A stretch of 51,529 nucleotides of DNA, taken from Calditerrivibrio nitroreducens. Its GTDB lineage: Bacteria > Chrysiogenota > Deferribacteres > Deferribacterales > Calditerrivibrionaceae. The notes under the pieces are model-generated. The model saw nothing but the letters and a program-made list of their open reading frames with translations, was not told the DNA's origin and searched no databases. The stretch's first letter is position 1, and each line of letters starts with the position of its first letter. Shown here one piece after another: positions 7,909-18,325 of the stretch. The position numbers were made by a program, and so were the translations under genes. Where the stretch lies: assembly GCA_002878065.1 (NCBI GenBank), contig PNIN01000039.1, forward strand, positions 1 through 51,529, read 5' to 3'.

Positions 7909-10428
7909 CTAAAAATTTACCCCAAAATTCATATAAAATGCATTGCTACCTCTATGGGGACTAAAAGGGGCATATCCGTAGGACATTGAAAAGAATCCCA
8001 CACCTTTCTGGGAAATAATCAGCTCTAAGCCTAAATCCTTTGCAATACTCATTTTGTTGAAATCATCTCCATATAGAGCATATTCGAAAAAGGGACCAAT
8101 TACCACAAAGTCGATCGGTTTATAACCCAGAAATATTTGTGAATAGGTTAACGATTTGTCCCCTAGTGTGGCATTTGTGATGGGGTCTTTAAATCCTAAT
8201 TCTCTATATCCATAAGCTTTCATTCTTTGGGGACCACCTAAAACGATCAGATAATTTACCGGTATTTTATCTTTATCTCCACTTAAATGCTGAAGTTCGG
8301 CGGTCAACTTCAATAGAAATGGACTTTTTGGTAACAATTTTAACACTTCAAATTTACCTCTGGATTCAACGATGGTATTATCTTTGGTAAATATCGGTGT
8401 TTCTGATATAGAAATGAAATAGCCATCACCGGAGAGTGATTCAAAATCTTTGGAACTATAAATCAGTTTCAAAGGTACATTTAAAATCTTATAATCTTTC
8501 TCATATATATCTGCATAATATTTTGAAAAAGATGTTTTATAAATATCTAAATATGATAATGATAACCCAACGTAAAGCTGCAAATTATCTAAGGTTATTT
8601 TCGAGATGGCAGTAGGGGTAGCTTCTTTAAACTCAAAATCGTTTTCATCTCTATCTTTAAGGTTTATGGCAAGATAATCATCTACAATTTTATGTATAGT
8701 CTTCTGTCCGGCAAGTGATAGTAAAAGGGACGTCTCGTTGTAGGATTTTTTGACGGAGAGGCTCAGAGTCCTACCGCTGTTTAGGATGTCAAACCTGTTG
8801 TAACCTAACTCAAGGGAAAACCTGTCTATGGAGTCGTAACCAAATATACCATAAATTCTATTTTCTTTTCCTTTTAGTCTATTTATGGCAAGTATGGTTT
8901 CGTTATCTATGTTAAATTGTTGTAAAGATACTTTTTCAGAATTTTTATTTCTCAGTAAATAATCGTATATCTCTTCAAATTTAGATGTGGTTAACGTATC
9001 ATTATCATTAAAGAACCTTTTTTTGATTTTATTTACTACCTCATAGGTGTTTGACAATATCCCGGATATATGAGGTGTTGAGCAGTTTAACGTAAAAAAA
9101 ATACTCTCATTTTCTATTTTTTCTACGTTAAGTCCTGTTATCCAACAATTATTGGAGTAACTTTGATAGATCTCTTTTCTTAGATTATCTATGTCCTGTG
9201 GATAGAGTTTGTAAATTTTTTTGGTTTCATATCTTTTACCGTTTACAAAGATAGCTTTTATTGTCTTAGGCGTCTTTGTTTCTACTACAATTCTACCTTT
9301 AACAGAGTTTTGACTTCGTATTATATTGTAGTCTTTAATTGCAAATTCTTCATATCCTTCGGATCGTAACTTATCTTCAAGATATTTTTTAGCTTCATCA
9401 TCCTGACAGGATAAAATCAAAGATTTAAGATTTGAGTCAATAAGATCTGAATTTTTTTGATTGTTTATGAAGAGATTGATATCAAATGATCTCACGTAAT
9501 TGTCTGCAGCAATCTTTATAAAGATCTCTCTATCTTCTATCGTAATATCCACTTCAGAATTTATGAATCCTGAAGCTTCGAGATATTCCGTCAATTTTAG
9601 TTCGAGCTCTCTGATATCAAATTTATCAGTGGTATTAAAATGATCTATGAAAAATTTTTTAATACTCATATTGTCAAAATCGAAATCATTTTTTATGTTC
9701 AATTTATACTGCTCGCCTTTTGAAATGTATATGACAGGTTTTATCACCACTCCACCTTTAATAAGAGTAATGAGTAATGGTATGGGATCATCGAGTGGAT
9801 AAATTCTTCTTATTCCTTTTATTATCAGATCCTGTCTTAAAACTTTACTATTAAAGTAGTAATTATTCTTGAGTAATTCTTTTGCTTTTTCCACCTCCTT
9901 ATTTATTGTTTCTTCTGTGTAAGGTTTTATTGGAATTTTTATAGATTTCACATCTTCGTCTATTACTATTTCTATTTCATCTATGTAATATCTCAATCCT
10001 TCATCCACAACTATTTTGATATTTTCACCATCGCCATCGACTTTAATTTCTGCATCGATAAAACCGTTGTTTTTATAAAAAGCTTCGATATTTTTTCTGA
10101 TTTTATATAAAGTATCTATATAAAAGGGATCTCCGATATTAATTCCTGATGCCAGTAATAGCTGGCTATTTAAAATAGAGAAATTTCCTTTGAAGTTTAT
10201 CGATCTTATTAATTTCGATTTTTGCACTACAATTTCATTGTCATCTTCATAATTAATGTAGTAACCCAAGAAGGATAATAACTCTGTAAATTTTTCACTG
10301 GTTAACTTACTGCTATACTCCTCAAAACGTAGTTTAAGGTCGGAGGGAATCTCTCCCTTTATCTCTTTTGAAAATAGTTTTGTTGCAAAGATAACACTAA
10401 AAATCAAAACTAAAGATAGTACCCGCAC
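7909..10428 (-). CDS. tamA: Omp85-family outer membrane protein, TamA-like
   Basis: An outer-membrane beta-barrel assembly/translocation factor. After a signal peptide (about residues 1-19 from the chosen start) come POTRA-like repeats (for example INFKGNFSILNSQLLLASG and the following KNIEAFYKNNGFIDAEI) and a C-terminal barrel ending in phenylalanine (MNFGVNF), as barrel proteins do. At 839 aa it is longer than E. coli TamA (about 577 aa), with more POTRA-like sequence. I choose GTG 10428 because GGAGG lies 5 nt upstream of it; an ATG at 10440 lies upstream of that site and lacks one. It overlaps the end of tamB by 32 nt. The TamB neighbour favours TamA over BamA. Confidence 0.8.
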   Translation of the reverse strand: MRVLSLVLIFSVIFATKLFSKEIKGEIPSDLKLRFEEYSSKLTSEKFTELLSFLGYYINYEDDNEIVVQKSKLIRSINFKGNFSILNSQLLLASGINIGDPFYIDTLYKIRKNIEAFYKNNGFIDAEIKVDGDGENIKIVVDEGLRYYIDEIEIVIDEDVKSIKIPIKPYTEETINKEVEKAKELLKNNYYFNSKVLRQDLIIKGIRRIYPLDDPIPLLITLIKGGVVIKPVIYISKGEQYKLNIKNDFDFDNMSIKKFFIDHFNTTDKFDIRELELKLTEYLEASGFINSEVDITIEDREIFIKIAADNYVRSFDINLFINNQKNSDLIDSNLKSLILSCQDDEAKKYLEDKLRSEGYEEFAIKDYNIIRSQNSVKGRIVVETKTPKTIKAIFVNGKRYETKKIYKLYPQDIDNLRKEIYQSYSNNCWITGLNVEKIENESIFFTLNCSTPHISGILSNTYEVVNKIKKRFFNDNDTLTTSKFEEIYDYLLRNKNSEKVSLQQFNIDNETILAINRLKGKENRIYGIFGYDSIDRFSLELGYNRFDILNSGRTLSLSVKKSYNETSLLLSLAGQKTIHKIVDDYLAINLKDRDENDFEFKEATPTAISKITLDNLQLYVGLSLSYLDIYKTSFSKYYADIYEKDYKILNVPLKLIYSSKDFESLSGDGYFISISETPIFTKDNTIVESRGKFEVLKLLPKSPFLLKLTAELQHLSGDKDKIPVNYLIVLGGPQRMKAYGYRELGFKDPITNATLGDKSLTYSQIFLGYKPIDFVVIGPFFEYALYGDDFNKMSIAKDLGLELIISQKGVGFFSMSYGYAPFSPHRGSNAFYMNFGVNF

Positions 10429-13400
10429 CTGTACCTCCATCCGTTTTTGAAAAGATGGTTAATTTAAACCAGTCAAATAGTGTATATTCCAGACCAACTT
10501 TACTATTTCGATTTTCATCAATACTTGTGGTGTAGTTTACCTCAATCCTGTCGTTGAACTTTCTACCTACTTTAAAAATGCCACCCGAAGCGTTAGGCTC
10601 TATACCTATTGTATTAATTCCGAAGAATCTATTTGTGTTTTTTACGATATCCTTAAAAATGGCATCGTTGATAATTTTACTCATCAGATTATAACTTCCC
10701 ATGTTTCTACTTGAACTAAAATAGGTATCACCCTTTTGCTTTGAATCGTAAATGGTGATTCTATAGTCCGGAATGTAGCCATTCACATATATCCTCGTGG
10801 TGTTTAAGGCATCGGTGCCATTTGCTTCCATATCCGCATAGATTGTGTCGTTATTTAAGATTTTCATTACCCCTTTTGTCACTAAAAATTTAGTCCCCTG
10901 TATGGTAAAGTAGCTATTTATGAGCTTTATGTCACCGTTTAATTTTAGTTTTTCCTCATACTTTAACTGCAGATTCAGATCAGCGTATCCATTTAACATC
11001 CCATCTGTTATTCTCACCGGTTTAGTTGTTGATATTTTTAAGCTGTATCTGAAAGGTAATTTCATTGGTGGAGTGGGAGAGTTATTTTTTTCATACTTTG
11101 CATACCTGAAGACAGATTTATCAACGAATATCTCACCGTATATCTGGTTTTCACCCCCATGATAGAGGAGATTTCCGGATATAGCACCGTAAAACCCTCG
11201 TTTTTCCGCAAATATATCTTTGAAAATTAAATTGCCGTTATACTGTGTTATATCGTAATATCTGTTTGATTCCAATTTACCCGATATCTCATTCGATTTT
11301 ATTGATAACTCTATCTTTTTATCTGAGACATATCCATCAGCCCTTATATTTTTTAGTTTAAGCTTTATATCGGGATAAATTACATCGAAAATTGTATGTA
11401 ACGTTCCATCAAGCTTTGGATAAGAATTAAAATCGTATTCAAACCGGACTTTCCCTTCTATTTTTTTGATATTGGTGTGTTTTATAGATATTTTTGAGTC
11501 TTTTAGGTCTATTTCACCATTCAGCTTATTTAAATCTGATTTTAAAAGCACAACTTTCAGGTCTTTGAAGTCTGATGATGATGCAATAAGATCTCCTCGT
11601 ATAATAGTAGTTGAATCAGCCGTCAATGAGAGATTGTTTATGTATATATCTTTAAAACTATTTAGTATGGTTATTGTATCTGATGATCTGATCTCAAATA
11701 TTTTAAGATCGTTTGATGACACCTCCATATCACCGATTACGGAGATATTATCGATATTGAAACGCTTTAATGTTATCCGTGACGATAATGAGCTGTTATC
11801 AATATCCATATAGCCATTAATGTATAATTTGTCTGATTTATGTATAAAAGTTAATCCATTTAGATTACCTATTATATCAAAACGGTTATTTTCCAGATGT
11901 TTTATTTCAAAATAGACTGATCCTTTGTATGAAGGGTCTTTTGGTTTACCTTTTATGAGTAGATTAAGATTTTTGATGATTGGATAGCCGGAAAGTTTTA
12001 TCTTTTCTGATTTTATCATACCGTCTATAGTGTCTCTTTTAAAATCGATTAGAAGTTTTGGTTTGATTCTGTTATTCTCCAAAAGTATTTCATCTACCGC
12101 CATCAATGAATTTTTAAAAGAAAGTTTAACTCTATTAGGGGAGAATTTGAAATCATCAATACTTATATCAACATTTCCGGTGTAATCACCATTTGAATAG
12201 TTTACAACTGTTTTGCCTGAAATTTTATATGATATGTCAGATTTTTCAACAAAAAAGTTCATCACTTCATAAAAAGGAACAGCTTCAGTTATTACTTCGT
12301 AATTTTCCTTTTTAGTGTTGAAATTGATAAAGCCTTTGGTTTTTATCCTACCCGTTTTCAGCGTTGATATATTTGTAAAAGAGATATTGTCCAATGATAG
12401 ATCAAATTCTCCGCGGGTATTAGCAGTTTCTATACCATAAATTTTCTGGGGGATATTTGAATCATAATATCCTTTAAGATATATGCTATCTTTTGTTATA
12501 TTTATTTTACTTTTGATCATTCCATAAAAATCGTTATTTATGGCGTGCTTTATGTCTGAGTTATTTTTCAACTCCCCTTCAATATCCAAAAAGATTGAAT
12601 CAGCGTCTGGATCATATACGCCGTTTCCTTTTGCAGAAAAAGTTTTTGATCTGGCTACTAAATTTTTCAAAATGTAGGCATTATCATCTTTCATCAGATC
12701 TGAAAAAACGGTATATTCTTCATTACTTGTGATACCGAGCTGTATCTTCCCATTTCTACTATCAAAATCTTTTAGTTTGATGTAATTTAAATATGGATGC
12801 CAGTTGTCGTCTTCGTGGAGTTTATAACCATCAATAAATTTTATTATTAAGTCGACTTTCTTTGTTTTCGTATCAAAAAAACCTTCCGAATAGATTTTAT
12901 TATTATCAAATACAATATAATCAGATGAAAATTTAAATTTATCGCCTATAACACCTGCCATTGATAACTTAATGTTCAATCTCTTATCGTCATATTTTAA
13001 GTTACAATCTATCATTGAGTGTAATTGTCTGTCAGCTAGATCGCCTTTTAATTTTATTAAACCTTTTAAGTGTGGATTTAACATTCTTACAAAATTCTCA
13101 CCTATAAAGCCTTCAAAGGAGGATTCTGCTTTATTACCTTCAGATATATCTATTGGTCTCGTTGCCTGTACAAAAAAGTTCTCCCCTTTTAAGTCAAATT
13201 GATAGATTTTAAGACTTTTAGGGGTGTATAAGAGTTTTATCCTACCTATAAACCTATCTTTTATCTCATCCTTAGAAAAGTCACCGCTTAAATAAGGTAT
13301 GCTGAATTCACCACCATATCTGTAAAATATGCTATTTGTTTTCAATGATACTTTTATGTCATTATAGGTTGTGTTTAGATATAATGATGATATTTTTAAA

Positions 13401-13780
13401 TCTTTTAATTTTGATAGATCTATTTTTTTGCTGGGCTGGTTCCAGAAATATTCCGGAATATCTGCTTTTATATTGGAGATTTCGATATCAAGACAGCTTT
13501 TACCCATAAGATATCTTAGTGGATAAAATCTTAATACGACGGAATCGCTTTTAAAGAATGCCCTATCAACCTCCAGCGTAAAACCTTTCAGATCGAAATA
13601 AAATGGAAAGAAGAGTTTATTAACTTTTTCTATACTGACTTCATAAGGGGAATATTTTTTAATAAGATAATCTAAGTTGGTCTGGATGGCATAATTTATG
13701 GAAATAGCTATTAATGATATAAAAAAAATAAGAGCGATGATTATCTTTGGGTATGTCTTACCTTTTTTTTCATTTACCAT
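10397..13780 (-). CDS. tamB: TamB-like translocation/assembly module protein (DUF490)
   Basis: A very long AsmA/TamB-type protein thought to span the periplasm as a beta-taco groove, moving lipids or assisting outer-membrane biogenesis together with an Omp85 partner. The 1127 aa start with a cytoplasmic KKGK stretch and one signal-anchor helix (about residues 12-32). Long beta-rich repetitive sequence follows, and the C-terminal DUF490 region ends in KVGLEYTLFDWFKLTIFS and a final FSFDF. The ATG at 13780 overlaps the amidase stop by 11 nt; the 3' end overlaps tamA. This overlap strongly suggests one translation-coupled operon. Confidence 0.85.
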   Translation of the reverse strand: MVNEKKGKTYPKIIIALIFFISLIAISINYAIQTNLDYLIKKYSPYEVSIEKVNKLFFPFYFDLKGFTLEVDRAFFKSDSVVLRFYPLRYLMGKSCLDIEISNIKADIPEYFWNQPSKKIDLSKLKDLKISSLYLNTTYNDIKVSLKTNSIFYRYGGEFSIPYLSGDFSKDEIKDRFIGRIKLLYTPKSLKIYQFDLKGENFFVQATRPIDISEGNKAESSFEGFIGENFVRMLNPHLKGLIKLKGDLADRQLHSMIDCNLKYDDKRLNIKLSMAGVIGDKFKFSSDYIVFDNNKIYSEGFFDTKTKKVDLIIKFIDGYKLHEDDNWHPYLNYIKLKDFDSRNGKIQLGITSNEEYTVFSDLMKDDNAYILKNLVARSKTFSAKGNGVYDPDADSIFLDIEGELKNNSDIKHAINNDFYGMIKSKINITKDSIYLKGYYDSNIPQKIYGIETANTRGEFDLSLDNISFTNISTLKTGRIKTKGFINFNTKKENYEVITEAVPFYEVMNFFVEKSDISYKISGKTVVNYSNGDYTGNVDISIDDFKFSPNRVKLSFKNSLMAVDEILLENNRIKPKLLIDFKRDTIDGMIKSEKIKLSGYPIIKNLNLLIKGKPKDPSYKGSVYFEIKHLENNRFDIIGNLNGLTFIHKSDKLYINGYMDIDNSSLSSRITLKRFNIDNISVIGDMEVSSNDLKIFEIRSSDTITILNSFKDIYINNLSLTADSTTIIRGDLIASSSDFKDLKVVLLKSDLNKLNGEIDLKDSKISIKHTNIKKIEGKVRFEYDFNSYPKLDGTLHTIFDVIYPDIKLKLKNIRADGYVSDKKIELSIKSNEISGKLESNRYYDITQYNGNLIFKDIFAEKRGFYGAISGNLLYHGGENQIYGEIFVDKSVFRYAKYEKNNSPTPPMKLPFRYSLKISTTKPVRITDGMLNGYADLNLQLKYEEKLKLNGDIKLINSYFTIQGTKFLVTKGVMKILNNDTIYADMEANGTDALNTTRIYVNGYIPDYRITIYDSKQKGDTYFSSSRNMGSYNLMSKIINDAIFKDIVKNTNRFFGINTIGIEPNASGGIFKVGRKFNDRIEVNYTTSIDENRNSKVGLEYTLFDWFKLTIFSKTDGGTGAGTIFSFDF

Positions 13781-15515
13781 TATAGTGTTCTATATATTTT
13801 AAAAGACCATTAAATATCCCTTCAGCCATTTTGTTTTTATATTCTTCGGTGGTATAAAGCTGAGCAGTATGCGGGTTGGAAATAAAACCGCACTCAATAA
13901 GTATGGATGGCATTTTTGCTCCAACTAATACATAAAAAGGCGCCTGTTTCACCCCAATATCACGATCTGCTGTGGAAGAGGAAATACTTTTCTGTACATA
14001 ATTTGCTAGCATTAAAGATTCTTCCAATTTGGAGTGTAGCATAATATCTTTCAGGATCCCTTGAAGATCGGATATCGATTTTTCTGATGCCTGGTTTTCA
14101 AACGCTGCCACTGCTAATGAAGATTTATCTTTAGTTACGTTTAATACGTATGTTTCAATACCATGTGCATCAGGGTTTCTGCTGGCATTTTGGTGTATGG
14201 ATACAAAAATATCTGCCCTGTTTTTATTCGCAAAGGCGGTTCTCTCCTCAAGTGGTATGAAGATATCTGTATCACGGGTCAAAAGGATTTTAAGGGCTGA
14301 ATCGTATTTTTCAAGCTTCTGTTTTACCCTCAAAGCTATATCAAGGTTTATATCCTTTTCCATCAGTCCGTTGTAAGTTGCACCAGGATCTTTACCTCCA
14401 TGTCCGGGGTCTAAAACTATTGTTTTTACTTTTAGACCAAAGGCAGATGCAAGGGTGTGTTTATCACCGCTTTCAACGAGGGTTACCTTCCCTTTACTTT
14501 TCTGTTTTTTATCCACTTTAGGCTCAGATTTAGTCTCCCCTTCTTTTAACTTGTTTAAGCTATCTTTGCTGACATCTATAACTATTCTGTAAGGATTTTC
14601 CATCTGGAAAACGGTGAAATCGTTTACCGAGTCTATATCAAGTACAACTCTGGTGGTGTATTTTTCATAAATACCCCATCTGAGACCTTTGAGCAATCCG
14701 TCGTTTATATCCATATTTTTTGGTACTGATGGGTTTATTACAGAATTATAGATATCCACAAATAGCCTAGGGGGTTTATTAAATTCTGGATTTTCCTTAA
14801 GCCAGTGTTTATAAAAGTGAGCTTTTCCTGAAAGCTCTATCACCACCCTTGTATAGTCGTCATTGCTCCAGTATTTTACGCTTTTTATTTCAACGCGGGG
14901 TGCATTATTTTCAGAATCGATAACATCAGATTTTTTTTCATCTGGATTCTTGATATTCTCCTGTGATGTTTTTTCTTTGTCGTTTTTCGTTATCTGTGGA
15001 TTTTTTTGGGGTGATGGTAGAGATGATGTGGAATATTTTTTGTTTAATATGGTGAGTTGCTGCTGGGCTATTTTAGCTTCTTTGGACTTTGGGAATTTTT
15101 TTATGCAATTTTCGTACATAAATTTTGCCGTGGGAATATCTTTCAGTTGAATATATATCTCAGCTGCTTTTAAGTGGGCATTAGCTGCAAGGGTTGATCT
15201 ATAATTGCTTGAAAGTAGTTTGTAATATTTAAGGGCTTCAGCTTGATCAATGCTATTTTTAAATCTTGCATAGGATCCGTTGTAAGTTTCCGCAGCATAG
15301 TAAAGAGATTTTTCACCTAATGCAGATTTTGGATTCTTCTCGTATATCTCAAGAAATTTGTCCGCCACCATTTTATAGGAGAATCTTGTGACATTTTTGG
15401 ATTTATTTATAAAGTTGAAATCTTTCATATTTAAATTAAAATCATCCTGAACGGATGCTGAGGCCACTATTGCCAATAAAAAAATAATTAGAAAGCTGAA
15501 TATCTTTTTAAACAT
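13770..15515 (-). CDS. N-acetylmuramoyl-L-alanine amidase with AMIN domain
   Basis: A periplasmic zinc amidase that cleaves peptide stems from peptidoglycan, probably in cell separation. A signal peptide (about residues 1-22, FLIIFLLAIVASASV) is followed by a TPR-like region (about 40-160), a Lys/Asn/Ser-rich linker, an AMIN domain (about 205-320) and the Amidase_3 catalytic domain. Zinc and catalytic residues are recognisable in DPGHGGKDPGA, LMEKDINLDIA, VSIHQNASRNPDAHG and IECGFISN. It is 581 aa, long because of the TPR part. ATG 15515 is preferred, with AGGAG 10 nt upstream; a TTG at 15518 is also possible. The start overlaps the uvrA stop as ATGTTTAA. Confidence 0.92.
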   Translation of the reverse strand: MFKKIFSFLIIFLLAIVASASVQDDFNLNMKDFNFINKSKNVTRFSYKMVADKFLEIYEKNPKSALGEKSLYYAAETYNGSYARFKNSIDQAEALKYYKLLSSNYRSTLAANAHLKAAEIYIQLKDIPTAKFMYENCIKKFPKSKEAKIAQQQLTILNKKYSTSSLPSPQKNPQITKNDKEKTSQENIKNPDEKKSDVIDSENNAPRVEIKSVKYWSNDDYTRVVIELSGKAHFYKHWLKENPEFNKPPRLFVDIYNSVINPSVPKNMDINDGLLKGLRWGIYEKYTTRVVLDIDSVNDFTVFQMENPYRIVIDVSKDSLNKLKEGETKSEPKVDKKQKSKGKVTLVESGDKHTLASAFGLKVKTIVLDPGHGGKDPGATYNGLMEKDINLDIALRVKQKLEKYDSALKILLTRDTDIFIPLEERTAFANKNRADIFVSIHQNASRNPDAHGIETYVLNVTKDKSSLAVAAFENQASEKSISDLQGILKDIMLHSKLEESLMLANYVQKSISSSTADRDIGVKQAPFYVLVGAKMPSILIECGFISNPHTAQLYTTEEYKNKMAEGIFNGLLKYIEHYNGK

Positions 15516-18315
15516 CAAATAATTTCTCCTTTAGATATTTTCCTGTATAAGATCTTTCACATCTGCAGCATTCCTCCGGTGTACCTTCAAATATAATCTC
15601 ACCACCTCTGTCGCCACCTTCTGGTCCGAGGTCAATTATATAATCTGCTATTTTTATTACGTCAAGGTTATGCTCAATTATTATAACAGAATTTCCTGCT
15701 TCTGACAATGCCTTAAATATCTTGACAAGTTTTTTAACGTCGTCAAAGTGCAGACCTGTGGTGGGTTCATCAAATATATACAGGGTTTTGCCGGTGGATT
15801 TTTTCATCAATTCTTTTGCCAGCTTGATTCTCTGGGCTTCTCCTCCAGATAGTGTGGTGGCTGGCTGTCCCAGATGTATGTATCCTAAACCCACCTCTTT
15901 CAACACTGAAAGTTTGTGGTTGAGCTTGGGGATATTTTCGAAAAAGTCATAGGCTTCGTCTACGGTGAGTTCGAGTATTTCGGCTATGTTTTTCCCTTTA
16001 TATTTGATATCCAGAGTATCTCTATTATACCTGCTTCCATGGCAGACGTCACACTTTACATACATATCAGGCAGAAAATGCATCTCTATCTTTATATACC
16101 CTTCCCCCTGACATTTTTCACATCTACCCCCCTTTAGATTAAAGCTAAACCGTCCCTGTTTATAGCCCCTTAATTTAGCTTCTGGGGTTAGCGCCATTAC
16201 CTCTCGGATATCGGTGAAAACCCCTGTATAAGTGGCGGGGTTTGACCTTGGGGTTCTGCCTATTGGGGTTTGATCTATATCTATTATTTTATCTATATGT
16301 TCTATCCCGGTAATCTGATCGTGGACACCTGGCTTTTCTGCCGAACCTAGTAATTTTCGTTTGATGGCAGGATATAGTATATCCATTACAAGGGTGGACT
16401 TACCGGATCCACTGACACCTGTGACAGCCGTAATCAAGCCCACAGGGAACCTGACTGTAATGTTTTTAAGATTATTTTGCCTTGCTCCAACTACCGTAAT
16501 GAATCTTCCATCCGGTTTTTTTCTTTTGGGGATGTCTATCTTCTTTTTACCATTCAGGTAAGAGGCTGTCAGGGATCGTTTTGACTTTAATAATTCCTCA
16601 TAGCTACCCTGAAAAATTATCTCCCCTCCGTGTATTCCGGCACCTAATCCCATATCTATTATGTGATCTGCATTTTTTATTGTATCTTCATCATGCTCCA
16701 CAACGATTACAGTATTACCGATATCTCTTAGGTTTTTGAGCGTATTGATCAGCATATCGTTGTCCTTTTGGTGGAGACCTATACTTGGTTCATCAAGGAC
16801 ATACAAAACTCCCGTCAGTCCGGAACCCACCTGTGTGGCAAGCCGGATACGCTGTGATTCACCCCCGCTCAGGGTCATTGCACTTCTGGAAAGTGTAACG
16901 TAATCTATTCCAACGTTTTTTAAGAAGGTAAGTCGGTGCATTATCTCTTTGATTATCTTCTCTGCCACCTCTTTTTTAAACCCTTTAAATTCAAGGTTTT
17001 CAAAGAAAGGGATAAGCTGATCAATGGTCATGGAGGATATCTCTGCTATATTTAATCCTGCTATTTTTACCGAAAGGCTATGGGGTCTGAGACGGGTTCC
17101 CTTGCAGCTATCACAGGGCATACTGGACATATAAAGTCTGGCTTTTTCTATATCCTGATATCTCTCAGAATACAGAAGCTCTTTAAGTTCTCCGATGACC
17201 CCTTTAAACTCCTTTTCGTAAACGATCTTTTGATCACCCTTGAAGGTATAAAGTTTAAGAGGTTTATCCGTTCCGTAAAAAAGGATCTGTTTGCTCTTTT
17301 CGTTTAGTTTGGAAAAACTGGTGTTTACATCTATACCGTACTGTTCAGAAAGAGCTATAATCATGTTCATCTGATGAAAATTTTCAAGTTTCCCCCATGG
17401 TGCAATTGCCCCTTCTTTTATCGATTTTGTAGGATCAGGTACGATCAATTCCTCATCAAATACCATCTTGACGCCCAGCCCTTCACATTCTGGACACGCC
17501 CCAAAGGGGTTATTAAATGAGAACGTTCTGGGTTCAATCTCCGGAATACTTACGTTACAATCCACACAGGCAAACTTTTCACTATATAGAAATTTTCCTT
17601 CTTCAGTGATGAGCTCCACGAGTCCATCTGAGAGCTTTAAAGCAGTTTCTATAGAATCGGTCAATCTCCGTTTGATATCATTTTTTACCTTTAATCTATC
17701 GATAACTACTGAGATATTGTGTTTTGTATTTTTATTTAAATTGATATCATCTTCCAATCGTAACAATTCGCCATTTACATAAGCCCTCACATACCCTTCC
17801 TTGAGAAGTTTCTGGAAAAGTTGCCTAAACTCCCCTTTTTTCCCCATCACAATGGGGGACAGTATCTCAATTTTGCTGTTTTCAGGAAGAGAAAGTACAA
17901 TATCTGCAATCTGCTGCGGAGTGTAGCTCTCAACCTTTTTTCCACAAACCGGACAAAATACTTCGCCTACCCTTGCAAATAGGAGTCTAAGATAATCATA
18001 AATTTCTGTAATTGTCCCCACCGTTGATCGGGGGTTCTTACTGATCGATTTTTGTTCTATACTGATGGCTGGGGAGAGATAGTCTATGGAGTCCACATCC
18101 GGCTTTTCCATCAACTCTAAAAACTGCCTTGCATATGCCGAAAGAGATTCCACGTAGCGTCTTTGCCCTTCGGCGTATAAAGTATCAAAAGCAAGTGTGG
18201 ATTTACCAGAGCCACTTACCCCTGTGATTACGATGAGCTTATGTTTGGGTATCTCAAGGGAGATATTTTTTAAGTTGTGTTGCCTTGCACCTTTTATTAT
18301 AATATGATCTTTCAC
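15508..18315 (-). CDS. uvrA: Excinuclease ABC subunit A
   Basis: UvrA is the damage-sensing ATPase of nucleotide excision repair. At 935 aa it is full length. Two ABC modules are seen, each with a Walker A (GVSGSGKST) and an ABC signature (TLSGGESQRIRLA and TLSGGEAQRIKLA). Zinc-finger cysteines are visible in CPVCGKKV, CDSCKGTRL and the CEKC/CDVC pair of the C-terminal half. The start is a GTG at 18315 with AAGG upstream, 10 bp after the histidine kinase stop. It sits between a sensor kinase and an amidase and overlaps the latter, so the operon mixes repair and envelope genes. Confidence 0.98.
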   Translation of the reverse strand: MKDHIIIKGARQHNLKNISLEIPKHKLIVITGVSGSGKSTLAFDTLYAEGQRRYVESLSAYARQFLELMEKPDVDSIDYLSPAISIEQKSISKNPRSTVGTITEIYDYLRLLFARVGEVFCPVCGKKVESYTPQQIADIVLSLPENSKIEILSPIVMGKKGEFRQLFQKLLKEGYVRAYVNGELLRLEDDINLNKNTKHNISVVIDRLKVKNDIKRRLTDSIETALKLSDGLVELITEEGKFLYSEKFACVDCNVSIPEIEPRTFSFNNPFGACPECEGLGVKMVFDEELIVPDPTKSIKEGAIAPWGKLENFHQMNMIIALSEQYGIDVNTSFSKLNEKSKQILFYGTDKPLKLYTFKGDQKIVYEKEFKGVIGELKELLYSERYQDIEKARLYMSSMPCDSCKGTRLRPHSLSVKIAGLNIAEISSMTIDQLIPFFENLEFKGFKKEVAEKIIKEIMHRLTFLKNVGIDYVTLSRSAMTLSGGESQRIRLATQVGSGLTGVLYVLDEPSIGLHQKDNDMLINTLKNLRDIGNTVIVVEHDEDTIKNADHIIDMGLGAGIHGGEIIFQGSYEELLKSKRSLTASYLNGKKKIDIPKRKKPDGRFITVVGARQNNLKNITVRFPVGLITAVTGVSGSGKSTLVMDILYPAIKRKLLGSAEKPGVHDQITGIEHIDKIIDIDQTPIGRTPRSNPATYTGVFTDIREVMALTPEAKLRGYKQGRFSFNLKGGRCEKCQGEGYIKIEMHFLPDMYVKCDVCHGSRYNRDTLDIKYKGKNIAEILELTVDEAYDFFENIPKLNHKLSVLKEVGLGYIHLGQPATTLSGGEAQRIKLAKELMKKSTGKTLYIFDEPTTGLHFDDVKKLVKIFKALSEAGNSVIIIEHNLDVIKIADYIIDLGPEGGDRGGEIIFEGTPEECCRCERSYTGKYLKEKLFDV

Positions 18316-18325
18316 TTTCTAAACC

